Source: an uncultured Sphingomonadales bacterium
GTDB taxonomy: Bacteria > Pseudomonadota > Alphaproteobacteria > Sphingomonadales > Rhodothalassiaceae
Assembly (NCBI GenBank): GCA_947499155.1
Contig: CANMND010000007.1
Location: 1-64,000, forward strand
Direction of reading: 5' to 3'
DNA: 64,000 nucleotides
The notes beneath the pieces were generated by a model, which worked only from the letters and a program-made list of their open reading frames with translations, had not been told where the DNA came from and ran no database searches. Position numbers and translations under genes: made by a program. Positions within the stretch are counted from its first letter, which is position 1. The number at the start of each line of letters is the position of its first letter. Below, piece after piece: positions 44,095-53,464 of the stretch.

Positions 44095-47058
44095 TCAGAA
44101 TCTGATCCGTGTTCCGACGAACAAGTAGCGACCCAGCGAGTCATATACTTGCGGGAAGGTGTTGCCGTTCCCGAAGCTGCCGCCTGCGCCGCCGACGTTA
44201 GTGCTGAGTGGTGGGTTGTTATCAAAGAGGTTGTTGATTCCAAAACGGAGATCAACTCTCTCATGAAGAGCCATGCGGATTGCGAGGTCGAAGTAGTTTC
44301 TGGAGCCAAGACGCGTGTTGCGTGTGTCACCAGCACTGTCAAGCAAATCCACGCCACCAAAGTAACGCCACGTTACCTGTGCACTCATGTCCTTCCATGG
44401 AGTGTTCCATGTGACGGGCAGACGGTGACGATATTTCGGTGAAGAAACACCGCATGTGCTGTTGGTGGACGAGAAGAAACCAGCGCACTGAAACGCATCT
44501 TCTCCGGGCAGCGGCACTTTCTTCAGTGTGCTGAGATAGGTGGAGAGATAGTCGATGCGAATACTGCCAAGGTCACCTGTATCGAACTCGTAAGTTGCTA
44601 CAAAGTCGAGACCTGCTGTTTTAAGTGAGCCGGTGTTGACATTGGTTGCGGTGACAAAGGCCTGTTGGCTGCCGTGAAGGGCACCATTAACAGGGTTACG
44701 GGTGATCAGGCTACAGAAGAAAGGATCACCGGTGTCGAGACAGTTATTGATCGAGATTTCTTCAGGCACGGTTGCGATGAAGTCGTCAACCTTGATGTTG
44801 AAGTAGTCTACGGAAAGGGTCAGTCCCCGAATATAGCTTGGTGTTGCAACCAGGCCAAGCGTGAAGGTGTCGGAGCTTTCCACATTGAGGTCTTCATTAC
44901 CGCCGGTGAGGTTCGGGAACTGACCACCAATGGCATCAAAGATTTGGCCGTACTGAGCAGCTGTGACGCCGGTACGGGCACAATCGGCAAGCGATCGAGC
45001 AGGATTTGGACCAGAGCACGGGTCAAACGTGCCATTGGGAAGTTCTGGCAGCGTGTATTCAAACCGGTTTTGCGGTGAGAACAGCTCGATCGGATTGGGG
45101 GAGCGTGTGGCGCGCTGATACTGGCCACGGATACGATAATCTGAATCCGGTGCCCAGGTGAAGCCAAACGCATAGGTGCTCTGCTGGCCTGTGGTGTTGT
45201 AATAGTCCGAGAAGCGATATGCGCCATTGATTGAGAAGTCCTCAATCATGGTAACGCCCTGAATCAGCGGGAGCTGCAATTCGGTGTACAGTTCGTACAC
45301 TTCAATGCTGCCATCCACATCGGCGCGCGAGTTGCCAAGTGCGCCTGTGCGGGTGAGGAAGTCATTTTTCTGCAGAAGGGATTCTTCGCGATATTCAAAT
45401 CCGAAGACTGATTGCAGGCCGTAATTGGCAAGCGGGCTTTGGATGCCGTATTCGGTCATATCACCAGAGAAGGTGGCGCCGAAGACTTTCTGGGTAACCT
45501 GGCCTGTGCGTATGCCCGGAGACTGGACATAGTCAAGCGCTTCTTGTGTCACGCCATCCAGGGCGAACGGATTGTAAGGAACGCACAAGGGGTCCGTACC
45601 ATCAATGACAGACTGACAAACTGGCTGGTTGGTGACGGGATCCAGCCGCACTTCCAGTGCGTTGGCAATCCGGTTCAGGTTAAAGAAGTTTTCAGCTTCA
45701 TCCGTATACTGGACATTGGCATATTGGCCAAAAACGTCATAAGACCAGTTTTCGCCGATGTCGCCACGGACACCACCAACCGCACGGAAAGAGGAGTGGA
45801 CTGTGGAATTGCGACGTCCACCACCTTCGACGTTGCGCTTCCCGATATTGAGCGGTGCATCGTCATTGGGGCCAAAGCCGTTATTGGTACAGATGATCTG
45901 AAGCAATGCAGGTGACAAGAATGGATTGTCACAGTTGATTGAATCTGTCTGGCCAAAGAAGACGCCGGCCGGTGCGATCTGGGCCGTGGTGTCGTCACGC
46001 ATAAAGCCAAATTCAGCATAGACTTCAGCCCAATCATTGACTTCATAACGACCGATTGCACCCAGAGAGAAACGCTCGTCAGGGCGGATGAAGTGATTGA
46101 GCGGGCCAAAGTTGAACGTGTCGTCAGGGGAGACGAAATCGCGTGGTTCCCCGGTCAACTCATCAAGCGTGATCTGAAAGGGCACTGCAACCGGCGCACT
46201 GTTGGCAAACAGGGCAGGGTCCGTGGTTCCAGAGCCGGAGCAGGTAAACTCATTGCCACCAGCACGCGTTCCGATTCCACAGGCACTTGAGATACGATTA
46301 CCTTGCAGCACCTGATTCTGGTTACGCCAGGAAAAATACCCGGTGACATTGCCGCGGCCATCGGCAGTGTTTATGCCCATCTTGGCATCAAGATTGAAGG
46401 ACCGTCCGTCAAAACGGGAACCAGGCACAGGCTGCCCGAATTCCGTGAGGACGTCTTTCATCATGGAGTTTTTGTTGGCAGTGTTGAAGGCGCCAACCTG
46501 GAAGTCCACCTCAAAGCCTTCAAAGCTGTCATCCAGAATGAAGTTCACGACGCCAGCAACTGCGTCAGCGCCATAAACTGCTGATGCACCACCAGTCAGA
46601 ACGTCGACGCGTTTGATCAGTTGTGACGGAATCTGGTTAAGGTCAGCCGGAGCTGAGACTGGCGAGCCAAATGGCAGGCGCTTTCCGTTGACAAGAACAA
46701 GCGTGCGCTCGGCACCCAGGCCGCGCAGGTCTACCGTAGCCGTTCCCGCTGCTTCGTTAGCGCGGCTTGATCCTTCGGCAGGAGATATTTGCGGTAAAGT
46801 GTTCAGCATGTCTTCAATGCGGATCGTACCACGTGCCTCAATTTGACTGGCGTCAATAGAGGTAACAGGACTGGGAGATGTCACATTGACATTTCTGATA
46901 CGAGTACCTGTGACGACAAGTTCACTTATATTTTCGTCTTGAGCAACGGCATCGGTGGGCGTGGAGACGGCGGCAGCCAGGGCAAGTGGTGCCAGCGCCG
47001 CTCCCAGCAGCAAATGGCGACGGCGCGCCTTTCTTTGCGATGTGCTGGCTATATACAC
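44095..47058 (-). CDS. TonB-dependent outer-membrane receptor (large)
   Basis: Outer-membrane transporter of 987 residues. A signal peptide ends AVAQD. The TonB-box-like SELVVTGTRI is followed by a plug with DLRGLGAERTLVLVNGKR and GGASAVYGADAVAGVVNFI, the hallmark of the large alphaproteobacterial/xanthomonad receptor class, and a barrel ending LFVGTRIRF. I start at GTG 47058, seven bases after AAGGGGG; an ATG at 47154 would add 32 residues incompatible with a signal peptide. It is divergent from the exported esterase and surrounded by exported peptidases, so a peptide-type ligand is likely but unproven. Confidence 0.92.
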   Translation of the reverse strand: MYIASTSQRKARRRHLLLGAALAPLALAAAVSTPTDAVAQDENISELVVTGTRIRNVNVTSPSPVTSIDASQIEARGTIRIEDMLNTLPQISPAEGSSRANEAAGTATVDLRGLGAERTLVLVNGKRLPFGSPVSAPADLNQIPSQLIKRVDVLTGGASAVYGADAVAGVVNFILDDSFEGFEVDFQVGAFNTANKNSMMKDVLTEFGQPVPGSRFDGRSFNLDAKMGINTADGRGNVTGYFSWRNQNQVLQGNRISSACGIGTRAGGNEFTCSGSGTTDPALFANSAPVAVPFQITLDELTGEPRDFVSPDDTFNFGPLNHFIRPDERFSLGAIGRYEVNDWAEVYAEFGFMRDDTTAQIAPAGVFFGQTDSINCDNPFLSPALLQIICTNNGFGPNDDAPLNIGKRNVEGGGRRNSTVHSSFRAVGGVRGDIGENWSYDVFGQYANVQYTDEAENFFNLNRIANALEVRLDPVTNQPVCQSVIDGTDPLCVPYNPFALDGVTQEALDYVQSPGIRTGQVTQKVFGATFSGDMTEYGIQSPLANYGLQSVFGFEYREESLLQKNDFLTRTGALGNSRADVDGSIEVYELYTELQLPLIQGVTMIEDFSINGAYRFSDYYNTTGQQSTYAFGFTWAPDSDYRIRGQYQRATRSPNPIELFSPQNRFEYTLPELPNGTFDPCSGPNPARSLADCARTGVTAAQYGQIFDAIGGQFPNLTGGNEDLNVESSDTFTLGLVATPSYIRGLTLSVDYFNIKVDDFIATVPEEISINNCLDTGDPFFCSLITRNPVNGALHGSQQAFVTATNVNTGSLKTAGLDFVATYEFDTGDLGSIRIDYLSTYLSTLKKVPLPGEDAFQCAGFFSSTNSTCGVSSPKYRHRLPVTWNTPWKDMSAQVTWRYFGGVDLLDSAGDTRNTRLGSRNYFDLAIRMALHERVDLRFGINNLFDNNPPLSTNVGGAGGSFGNGNTFPQVYDSLGRYLFVGTRIRF

Positions 47059-47457
47059 TGATATCCCCCTTATTGTTATGGATACGGGTATGGCAATTTT
47101 ACGCGCATATGCACGTAACTTTGGACGATATATCGGTTTTATTATTAATGGCAATGATTAAAGTATGAAATGTTGTAAAATATTATACATCAACTGATAC
47201 GAGAAAAATAACAATAAACTACCCATATGTGCAATCTATCAGTAATTTTACGCATGATTTTTAATTGTAGGCTGTTTTTACAGATATATAAGGTGTATGT
47301 ATATTTCATGCTCAAAGTTTTATGTGGCGGACTGATATATGTGCATAAGAGCGTGCTTAAGTTGACTATGCCGTCATGACTTTCAGCAGATTTGATCATT
47401 GCATACTTGGACATCTCTGACACCATAGCAGGGCGTCCAGGCGGGGAGGGAAGAAGC
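47059..47457. other. 399-bp AT-rich divergent promoter region
   Basis: Holds no gene. It is markedly AT-rich (47150-47400) compared with its neighbours. ATATGTGCA occurs twice (about 47225 and 47337) and TTTTACGC twice (about 47097 and 47247), possible operator half-sites for a regulator shared by the receptor and the esterase. Confidence 0.4.
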
Positions 47458-49182
47458 GTGAAATATAAAACAATCATGGGTGCTGCAGTCGCGTTGTCGA
47501 CTTTTATCTGTGGCAGCAGCGTTGCCTTGGCGGACCAGTTCCAGATCGAGCTTAAACGCTCAGGCGTTGAGAGTTCCTATGATGGGCGGGTGATCCTTAT
47601 CTTGACTCCGGACGGTAAAACTGAACCGCGTTTTCAGGTCAAGTCGACCTTTGAAGCCCCGCAGGTCTTTGGCGTTAATGTCGACGGCCTGAAGCCTGGA
47701 AAAAGTGTCACGATTGGCACTGATGTGCTCGGTTTTCCGCTCGAAGATGTGAAGCAGGTCCCCAAGGGAGATTATTTTGTCCAGGCGGTGCTTCACAAGT
47801 ACGACACCTTTAATCTGTCCAACGGCAAAACGGTCAAGCTTCCTGCAGCCCGTGGTGCGGGACAGAACTGGCGAAAAGAACCAGGTAATGTGATCAGCAA
47901 GCCCACAAAAGTGAGTTTTGACCCAAATGGCAAGAAGTCCATCAAGATCAGCCTTGATACTGTTCTTGGACCGATCCCTGAAAAGGAAGACACAAAATAT
48001 ATCCGCCGAATCAAGGTCAAGAGTGACCTGCTTTCAGAATTCTGGGGCCGCGATGTTTTCATCAATGGACATGTGCTGGTACCGGAGGGATTCGATGAGC
48101 ACCCGGAAGCAAAATATCCTCTGGTAATTTTCCACGGTCATTTCCCCGATGATTTCGGTGGGTTCAGAACCACGCCGCCAGATCCTGACCTGGAATGTGT
48201 CTATAGCGAGCGTTTTGATGAGCCCTGCTATAATCGTATCGAGCAACAAGAGGCCTACGACTTCTACAAACAGTGGACCTCAGATGATTTTCCACGCATG
48301 CTGATTGTGGAAATTGATCATTCCAATCCCTATTACGATGACAGCTATGCTGTAAATTCCGCCAATATCGGGCCTTATGGCGATGCACTTACCTTTGAAT
48401 TCATTCCGGCGCTTGAAAAGAAGTTCCGTGGAATTGGTGAAGGTTGGTCACGGTTTACCTATGGTGGGTCCACCGGCGGCTGGGAAGCGCTGGCTGTTCA
48501 GGTGAAATATCCTGAAGAATATAACGGTGCCTTCGCCGCTTGCCCGGATCCAATCGATTTCCGGCATATGACCGTCACCAATTTATATGAAGACAAAAAC
48601 GCATTCTATCGTGAAGGTCCATTTGGACGCGTAGATAAGCCAGGTCATCGCAACTATCTGGGCCATATCTCTTACACCATGGAGATGGAAAATCGTCTGG
48701 AACTGGTGCTGGGCGACAAGACCAGATCAGGTGCGCAATGGGATGCATGGGAAGCTGTCTATTCACCCAATGGTGACGATGGTTATCCGCAACGCATTTG
48801 GGACCGCCGTACTGGAGAAATCAACCAGTCGGTAGCGGAATACTGGCGCGAAAACTATGACCTTCGCCACATCATGGAGCGGGACTGGGCTGAAATCGGT
48901 CCCAAGCTGCAAGGCAAAATCCACATCTATGTCGGTGACATGGACAATTATTATCTCAATAACGCTGTCTATGTGACTGAGGATTTTCTCAAGACCGCCA
49001 ATCCTCCTTATGAAGGTGAAGTCCTTTATGGGGATCGCGACGAGCATTGCTGGAATGGCGACGCATCACAGCCAAACTCAGTGTCACGACTTCGCTATAA
49101 CTCGATGTACGTACCCAAGATCCTGAAAAGGATTGAGGAGAGTGCTCCGAAGGGTGCCGACCTTACGAGCTGGCGCTATTAA
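47458..49182 (+). CDS. Exported putative esterase (alpha/beta hydrolase, esterase D-like)
   Basis: Secreted hydrolase of 574 residues. The signal peptide ends VALAD (about residue 26). The N-terminal 190 residues are a beta-rich accessory domain. The C-terminal part is an esterase-D-type alpha/beta hydrolase: nucleophile S338 in YGGSTGGWE, a possible catalytic His530 in RDEHCWNG, and an Asp in GDMDNYY as possible third member. The start is GTG 47458 with GGGGAGGG eight bases upstream. It heads a plus-strand run of exported hydrolases and is divergent from the TonB receptor. Substrate unknown; a peptide or acyl ester is possible. Confidence 0.8.
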   Translation: MKYKTIMGAAVALSTFICGSSVALADQFQIELKRSGVESSYDGRVILILTPDGKTEPRFQVKSTFEAPQVFGVNVDGLKPGKSVTIGTDVLGFPLEDVKQVPKGDYFVQAVLHKYDTFNLSNGKTVKLPAARGAGQNWRKEPGNVISKPTKVSFDPNGKKSIKISLDTVLGPIPEKEDTKYIRRIKVKSDLLSEFWGRDVFINGHVLVPEGFDEHPEAKYPLVIFHGHFPDDFGGFRTTPPDPDLECVYSERFDEPCYNRIEQQEAYDFYKQWTSDDFPRMLIVEIDHSNPYYDDSYAVNSANIGPYGDALTFEFIPALEKKFRGIGEGWSRFTYGGSTGGWEALAVQVKYPEEYNGAFAACPDPIDFRHMTVTNLYEDKNAFYREGPFGRVDKPGHRNYLGHISYTMEMENRLELVLGDKTRSGAQWDAWEAVYSPNGDDGYPQRIWDRRTGEINQSVAEYWRENYDLRHIMERDWAEIGPKLQGKIHIYVGDMDNYYLNNAVYVTEDFLKTANPPYEGEVLYGDRDEHCWNGDASQPNSVSRLRYNSMYVPKILKRIEESAPKGADLTSWRY

Positions 49183-49197
49183 TACGTCATGATTTTT

Positions 49198-49242
49198 CAG
49201 GGCCTTTTCGTTTATGGTTCCTACCGTAACGAAGAGGCCCTG
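49198..49242 (+). other. Stable hairpin without T tract between esterase and M20 genes
   Basis: CAGGGCCT (49198-49205) pairs with AGGCCCTG (49235-49242), with inner TCGTT/AACGA pairing. No U run follows, so it may be an RNA-processing or stability element rather than a terminator. Confidence 0.5.
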
Positions 49243-49278
49243 TAATTGTCAGGGTTCTGAAAATAAAGGTCGAGATTT

Positions 49279-50697
49279 ATGAAGGTTACGCACTCTTTTG
49301 CTTCTTTGGCATGTATCGCATTCATGATTGGTGCAGGCGCTCAAGAGGTATCCGCAATGGCTGGATCCGACAGCCATCCGCTGGCCCGTGAGGTTCTTGA
49401 AGAAATAATGCTGATCCGGACTGCCAAGGGTCATGGGCAGACACCGGCCATGGCGCAAGCAATGGCAAAGCGCCTGATGGATGCGGGTTTTGCGAAAGAA
49501 GATATCGATATACCGGTTATTGACATTGACGGCGAGCGTGTTGCGTCTTTGATTGTGCGGTATCGTGCAGCCCCCAAAGCCAAGGAAAAGCCGATTGCGT
49601 TCATAGGCCATATGGACGTTGTGGATGCATCTGCAGAGACCTGGTCAACTGATCCCTATGTGCCAACAGAAATAGACGGTTATCTCTACGGGCGCGGTTC
49701 TGTAGATAACAAGGCTGGTGTGGCAGCACTTGTCACCACCTTTATAACCTTGAAAAAGCAGGGTTGGGTACCGTCCCGTGAGCTTCTCATTGCCTTTTCC
49801 GGCGATGAGGAAACTGGCATGGAGACGACGAAAAAACTGACCGCTCACCCTTGGGTTTCCAAGGCTGAATTTGCACTGAATTCTGATGCGGGCGCAGGCT
49901 CCATCTCTCGTGACGGTACAAACGCATCGTTTTCCATTCAGTCAGCCGAAAAAACCTATGCCACTTTCTTCATCACAATGAAGAATCAGGGCGGGCACAG
50001 TTCAGCTCCGCGCCTGGATAATGCGATTTTTGATCTCGCTGATGCAATAAAGGCCATTCAGGACCACAGATTCCCAATAGAATTCAATGCCATCACTGAA
50101 AGCATGACGCGCAATCTTGCCGCATCCGAGGGTGGAGAGTTCGGGGCGGCTCTTTTGCGCTTGCTAGACAATCCAAAAGACGAAGCGGCGCGCGCTACGA
50201 TTGAATCCAGCCCAAAACGCGCACATTTCCTGTCCACGACATGCGTACCGACCATGCTGAGTGCTGGAAGCGCCGAGAATGCCTTGCCACAGCGGGCAAC
50301 AGTCACTGTCAACTGCCGTATCATGCCAGGTACGTCTGTAAAGTCTGTTGAGAAAACCCTTGCCAAGGTGATTGGCAAAAAGGATGCAACATTCAAGCTG
50401 GGCAGGGATGCGGTCGAAAGCCCGATCTCACCGGTAAGAGAAGACTTGTTTGCCAAAATCCGCAATGCTGTCCATGCCATCTATCCGGGTGCACCTGTCA
50501 ATCCGTCCATGTCATCGGGCGGTACGGACGGGAGGGAATTCCGCAGTGCCGGCATTCCCACTTATGGCGCTGGTGCCATTGGACTTGTTCTTCCTGAGGA
50601 TGGGCGCGCCCATGGCATCGATGAACGCCTGCCACTCAAGACATTTTACAAGCAGCCCACCTTTTGGGAAATCCTGATCAAGGATCTCGCAGGGTAG
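49279..50697 (+). CDS. Exported M20-family metallopeptidase
   Basis: Dizinc exopeptidase of 472 residues with an intact site: H111 in GHMDVV, D143 in GRGSVDNKAG, catalytic and ligand glutamates E177-E178 in DEETG, D in NSDAG and the last histidine in AHGIDE near the C-terminus. The signal peptide ends EVSA (about 26). M20 enzymes of this type release amino acids from dipeptides or acylated amino acids in the periplasm. It is followed after 18 bases by a Tat-exported M24 peptidase, and the two probably form one transcript. Confidence 0.92.
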   Translation: MKVTHSFASLACIAFMIGAGAQEVSAMAGSDSHPLAREVLEEIMLIRTAKGHGQTPAMAQAMAKRLMDAGFAKEDIDIPVIDIDGERVASLIVRYRAAPKAKEKPIAFIGHMDVVDASAETWSTDPYVPTEIDGYLYGRGSVDNKAGVAALVTTFITLKKQGWVPSRELLIAFSGDEETGMETTKKLTAHPWVSKAEFALNSDAGAGSISRDGTNASFSIQSAEKTYATFFITMKNQGGHSSAPRLDNAIFDLADAIKAIQDHRFPIEFNAITESMTRNLAASEGGEFGAALLRLLDNPKDEAARATIESSPKRAHFLSTTCVPTMLSAGSAENALPQRATVTVNCRIMPGTSVKSVEKTLAKVIGKKDATFKLGRDAVESPISPVREDLFAKIRNAVHAIYPGAPVNPSMSSGGTDGREFRSAGIPTYGAGAIGLVLPEDGRAHGIDERLPLKTFYKQPTFWEILIKDLAG

Positions 50698-50715
50698 GCG
50701 CAGGGGAAAGTGATC

Positions 50716-51993
50716 ATGAAAAAGTCAATGACGACAGATCGTCGGCAATTTCTGGCAATGACAGCGGCTTCGGCCGCGACCATTGCTGCTGTATCAGCAT
50801 TGCCTGCACGGGCCAAGGTTGGCACGGCCAAGGCACCAGCTGTGCATGAAATCGCACCGGCTGCACCGATTACGGCTGCTGAAAGGCATGCGCGCCTTGC
50901 GCGTGCCCAGGCTGAGATGAGAAAGCACGGCTTTGGGGCAGTTCTGATCGAAGCCGGATCGTCGCTTGTATATTTCACCGGTGTCAAATGGTGGCGGAGC
51001 GAGCGGCTGACCGCAGCCATTCTTCCGGCTGAGGGCGAACTATGCGTTGTCACGCCTGAGTTTGAAGAGCCATCGATCCGTGAAATGTTGCAGGTGGGCG
51101 GTGAAGTCCGCATCTGGAACGAACATGAAAGTCCTTTTGCCCTTGTTGCCGGCTGGCTGAAAGAGAAGGGCCTGTCTGGCAAGACATTGGGGATTGAAGA
51201 GACCGTAAGGTTTTTTGCTGTAGACGGCCTGCGCAAGGCGTTGCCTGGGATCGCGCTTGCGTCTGCTAATCCTGTGGTCAACGCTTGCCGCATGATCAAG
51301 ACGGCACCGGAACTTGCTTTGATGCAACGGGCGTCAGACATCACGATTGCCGCCTATAAAAGCATTGCGCCCAAGGTGGAAGTCGGCATGGAAGGAAGCG
51401 ACGTCTTTGCTCTCATGCGCGAAGCCATCACGGCCTATGGTGGTGAAACGCCATCCGGCGGTGTGCAGATCAATGAAGGCAGCGCGCTTCCCCATGGCTC
51501 GAAAGAACGCCAGGTCATTCGTGAAGGCTCGACCGTTTTGATGGACTGTGGGTGCAGTGTCGATGGCTATCGTTCTGATATTTCCCGCACATTCGTCTTT
51601 GGTGAGCCATCAGCCATGCAAAGAAAAATCTTTGACCAGGTTAAAAGCGGGCAGGATCTTGCCATGGAGACGGCACAGATTGGCACGCCTGCTGGAATCG
51701 TCGATGACAAGGTTCGGGCGTTATATGAAAGCTACGGCTATGGGCCGGGCTATGCGACACCTGGCATGCCGCACCGTACAGGTCATGGTATCGGCCTTGA
51801 TGTTCACGAGCCAATTAATCTGGTCCATGGCGAGACGACACCTTTAGCCGCAGGTATGTGCTTTTCCAATGAGCCGGGAATTTATGTTCCAGGATCGTTT
51901 GGGGTGCGTCTGGAAGACTGCTTTTACATGACAGAGAGCGGGCCGAAATATTTTTCGGAACCACCAAAATCAATTGACGAGCCATTCGCGTAA
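50716..51993 (+). CDS. Tat-exported M24-family (Xaa-Pro) peptidase
   Basis: Pita-bread fold metallopeptidase of 425 residues. The N-terminus carries a twin-arginine signal, DRRQFLAM, with cleavage near ARA; folded export with bound metal is implied. The metal ligands are in MDCGCSVDGYRSDISRT (two Asp), PHRTGHGIGLDVHE (His), NEPGIY (Glu) and RLEDCF (Glu). Start ATG 50716 has AGGGGAA seven bases upstream. The family cleaves Xaa-Pro bonds (aminopeptidase P, prolidase); creatinase-like activity is a possible alternative. It is followed, 19 bases on, by another M24 gene. Confidence 0.92.
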   Translation: MKKSMTTDRRQFLAMTAASAATIAAVSALPARAKVGTAKAPAVHEIAPAAPITAAERHARLARAQAEMRKHGFGAVLIEAGSSLVYFTGVKWWRSERLTAAILPAEGELCVVTPEFEEPSIREMLQVGGEVRIWNEHESPFALVAGWLKEKGLSGKTLGIEETVRFFAVDGLRKALPGIALASANPVVNACRMIKTAPELALMQRASDITIAAYKSIAPKVEVGMEGSDVFALMREAITAYGGETPSGGVQINEGSALPHGSKERQVIREGSTVLMDCGCSVDGYRSDISRTFVFGEPSAMQRKIFDQVKSGQDLAMETAQIGTPAGIVDDKVRALYESYGYGPGYATPGMPHRTGHGIGLDVHEPINLVHGETTPLAAGMCFSNEPGIYVPGSFGVRLEDCFYMTESGPKYFSEPPKSIDEPFA

Positions 51994-52012
51994 GTCTTCA
52001 GGGAGGAAAATG

Positions 52013-53374
52013 ATGACATTTAAGGCTGTTCTTGGAATAGCTACCGCTGCGATGTGCTTTGGGGGCGCAGTCTTTGCGCAGGAGCCATTGCAAAGCGAAG
52101 TATCGACAAATCCGGGGGTGCCGGAGATTTACACGCCTCGCCAGCAGGCGGAAATCCGCGACAAGTGGCTGCAGGAGCGGCTTGATACGATTGTCCCGGC
52201 TTTAATGCGTGAAAATGGCGTGGACATGTGGATCCTTGTGGCGCGTGAGTATCTGGAGGATCCGGTCGTCTCCACCATGCTCAACGCAACAAGCATGCGT
52301 GCCCGTCGACGGACGATCCTGGTTTTCTTTGATCCGGGTAAAAACCAGCCGGTGGAGCGACTGACCGTCAGTCGCTATGACATTGGCGAGTTCTTCAAAT
52401 CCGTATGGAACCCCGAAGAGCAAGGGGATCAGTGGGGCCGCCTTGGTGAAATCGTTGCTGAGAGAAACCCACAGAAGATCGCGTTGAATACGTCGTCTGT
52501 CAGCGCGTTTGGCGATGGCATGACCCATAGCCAGTATATGGAAACGCTGGACGCGATTGGTCCCAAGTTCAGCAAGCGTGTGGTTGAGGGCTATCCTCTT
52601 GCCATTGGCTGGCTGGAAACGCGTATTCCCGCTGAAATGGAACTTTATCCCCATATCGTCCGCACCGCGCACGGCATCATCGGGGAGGCGTTTTCCGATG
52701 CTGTGATTACGCCCGGCGAGACGACGGTTAATGATGTGATGTGGTGGTACCGCAAACGCACACAAGAGCTTGGCCTTGTCAACTGGTTCCATCCGTCTGT
52801 TGCTATCACCAGACGTGGTGTGGAAGAAGACCTGCGTGGTGACACGGTTATCCAGAAGGGTGACCTTTTGTGGACCGATTTCGGCATTGTCTATCTTGGC
52901 CTCAACACCGATACACAGCATCATGGTTATGTCCTGCGGGACGGTGAAACCGATGCACCCGAAGGGCTGAAGGCAGGCTTGCGCGCCAATCGCGGTGTGC
53001 AGGATGCGCTCACGTCATCCTACCGCGTGGGCCTGACGGGCAATGAGGTGCTAAAGGCCGCCCGTGACAAGGCGCTTGCCGCTGGTCTTGAGCCGAGTAT
53101 CTACACTCACCCCATTGGCTTCCATGGCCATGCAGCCGGAGCGTCTATCGGCTTTTGGGACAATCAGGGGCCATCAGAAAAGGGTGAGTACAAGCTTCGC
53201 CCCAATACGGCCTGGTCCATTGAACTGAATGCAACTCATGCCGTGCCCGAATGGGATGGCCAAAGGGTTCGTTTTAAAAGTGAGGAAGATGCATATTTCG
53301 ATGGCAATACAGTCCGCTATATCGACGGGCGCCAGACAGAGTTGCATCTGATTGGGGCGGGCGTAAAGAACTGA
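52013..53374 (+). CDS. Exported M24-family peptidase (paralogue of 55147-56526)
   Basis: M24 metallopeptidase, 453 residues, with a signal peptide ending AVFAQ (about 23). Metal ligands: D in WTDFG, D in LGLNTD, H in HPIGFHGH, E in SIELN and E in KSEEDAYF. The double ATG at 52010/52013 follows GGGAGG; 52013 gives the better spacing. The product at 55147-56526 shares the whole architecture (DMWI...AREY/AGEY, WNPEEQGDQW, WFHPSV, LNTDTQHH, YIDGRQTE). The two face each other across a DUF885 gene, and together with the Tat-exported M24 gene make three family members in under 6 kb. Confidence 0.92.
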   Translation: MTFKAVLGIATAAMCFGGAVFAQEPLQSEVSTNPGVPEIYTPRQQAEIRDKWLQERLDTIVPALMRENGVDMWILVAREYLEDPVVSTMLNATSMRARRRTILVFFDPGKNQPVERLTVSRYDIGEFFKSVWNPEEQGDQWGRLGEIVAERNPQKIALNTSSVSAFGDGMTHSQYMETLDAIGPKFSKRVVEGYPLAIGWLETRIPAEMELYPHIVRTAHGIIGEAFSDAVITPGETTVNDVMWWYRKRTQELGLVNWFHPSVAITRRGVEEDLRGDTVIQKGDLLWTDFGIVYLGLNTDTQHHGYVLRDGETDAPEGLKAGLRANRGVQDALTSSYRVGLTGNEVLKAARDKALAAGLEPSIYTHPIGFHGHAAGASIGFWDNQGPSEKGEYKLRPNTAWSIELNATHAVPEWDGQRVRFKSEEDAYFDGNTVRYIDGRQTELHLIGAGVKN

Positions 53375-53405
53375 CGCATCCCCGACATTCTGGAATAAGA
53401 AAAAT

Positions 53406-53444
53406 CAGGCGTATCCCATAATCCGGGGTACGCCTGTTTTCTTT
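53406..53444 (+). terminator. Terminator after second M24 gene
   Basis: CAGGCGTATCCC (53406-53417) pairs with GGGGTACGCCTG (53425-53436), one G-T pair, with tail TTTTCTTTT. It lies between convergent genes. Confidence 0.85.
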
Positions 53445-53464
53445 TGTCGCTGTTTTACAGGGTC

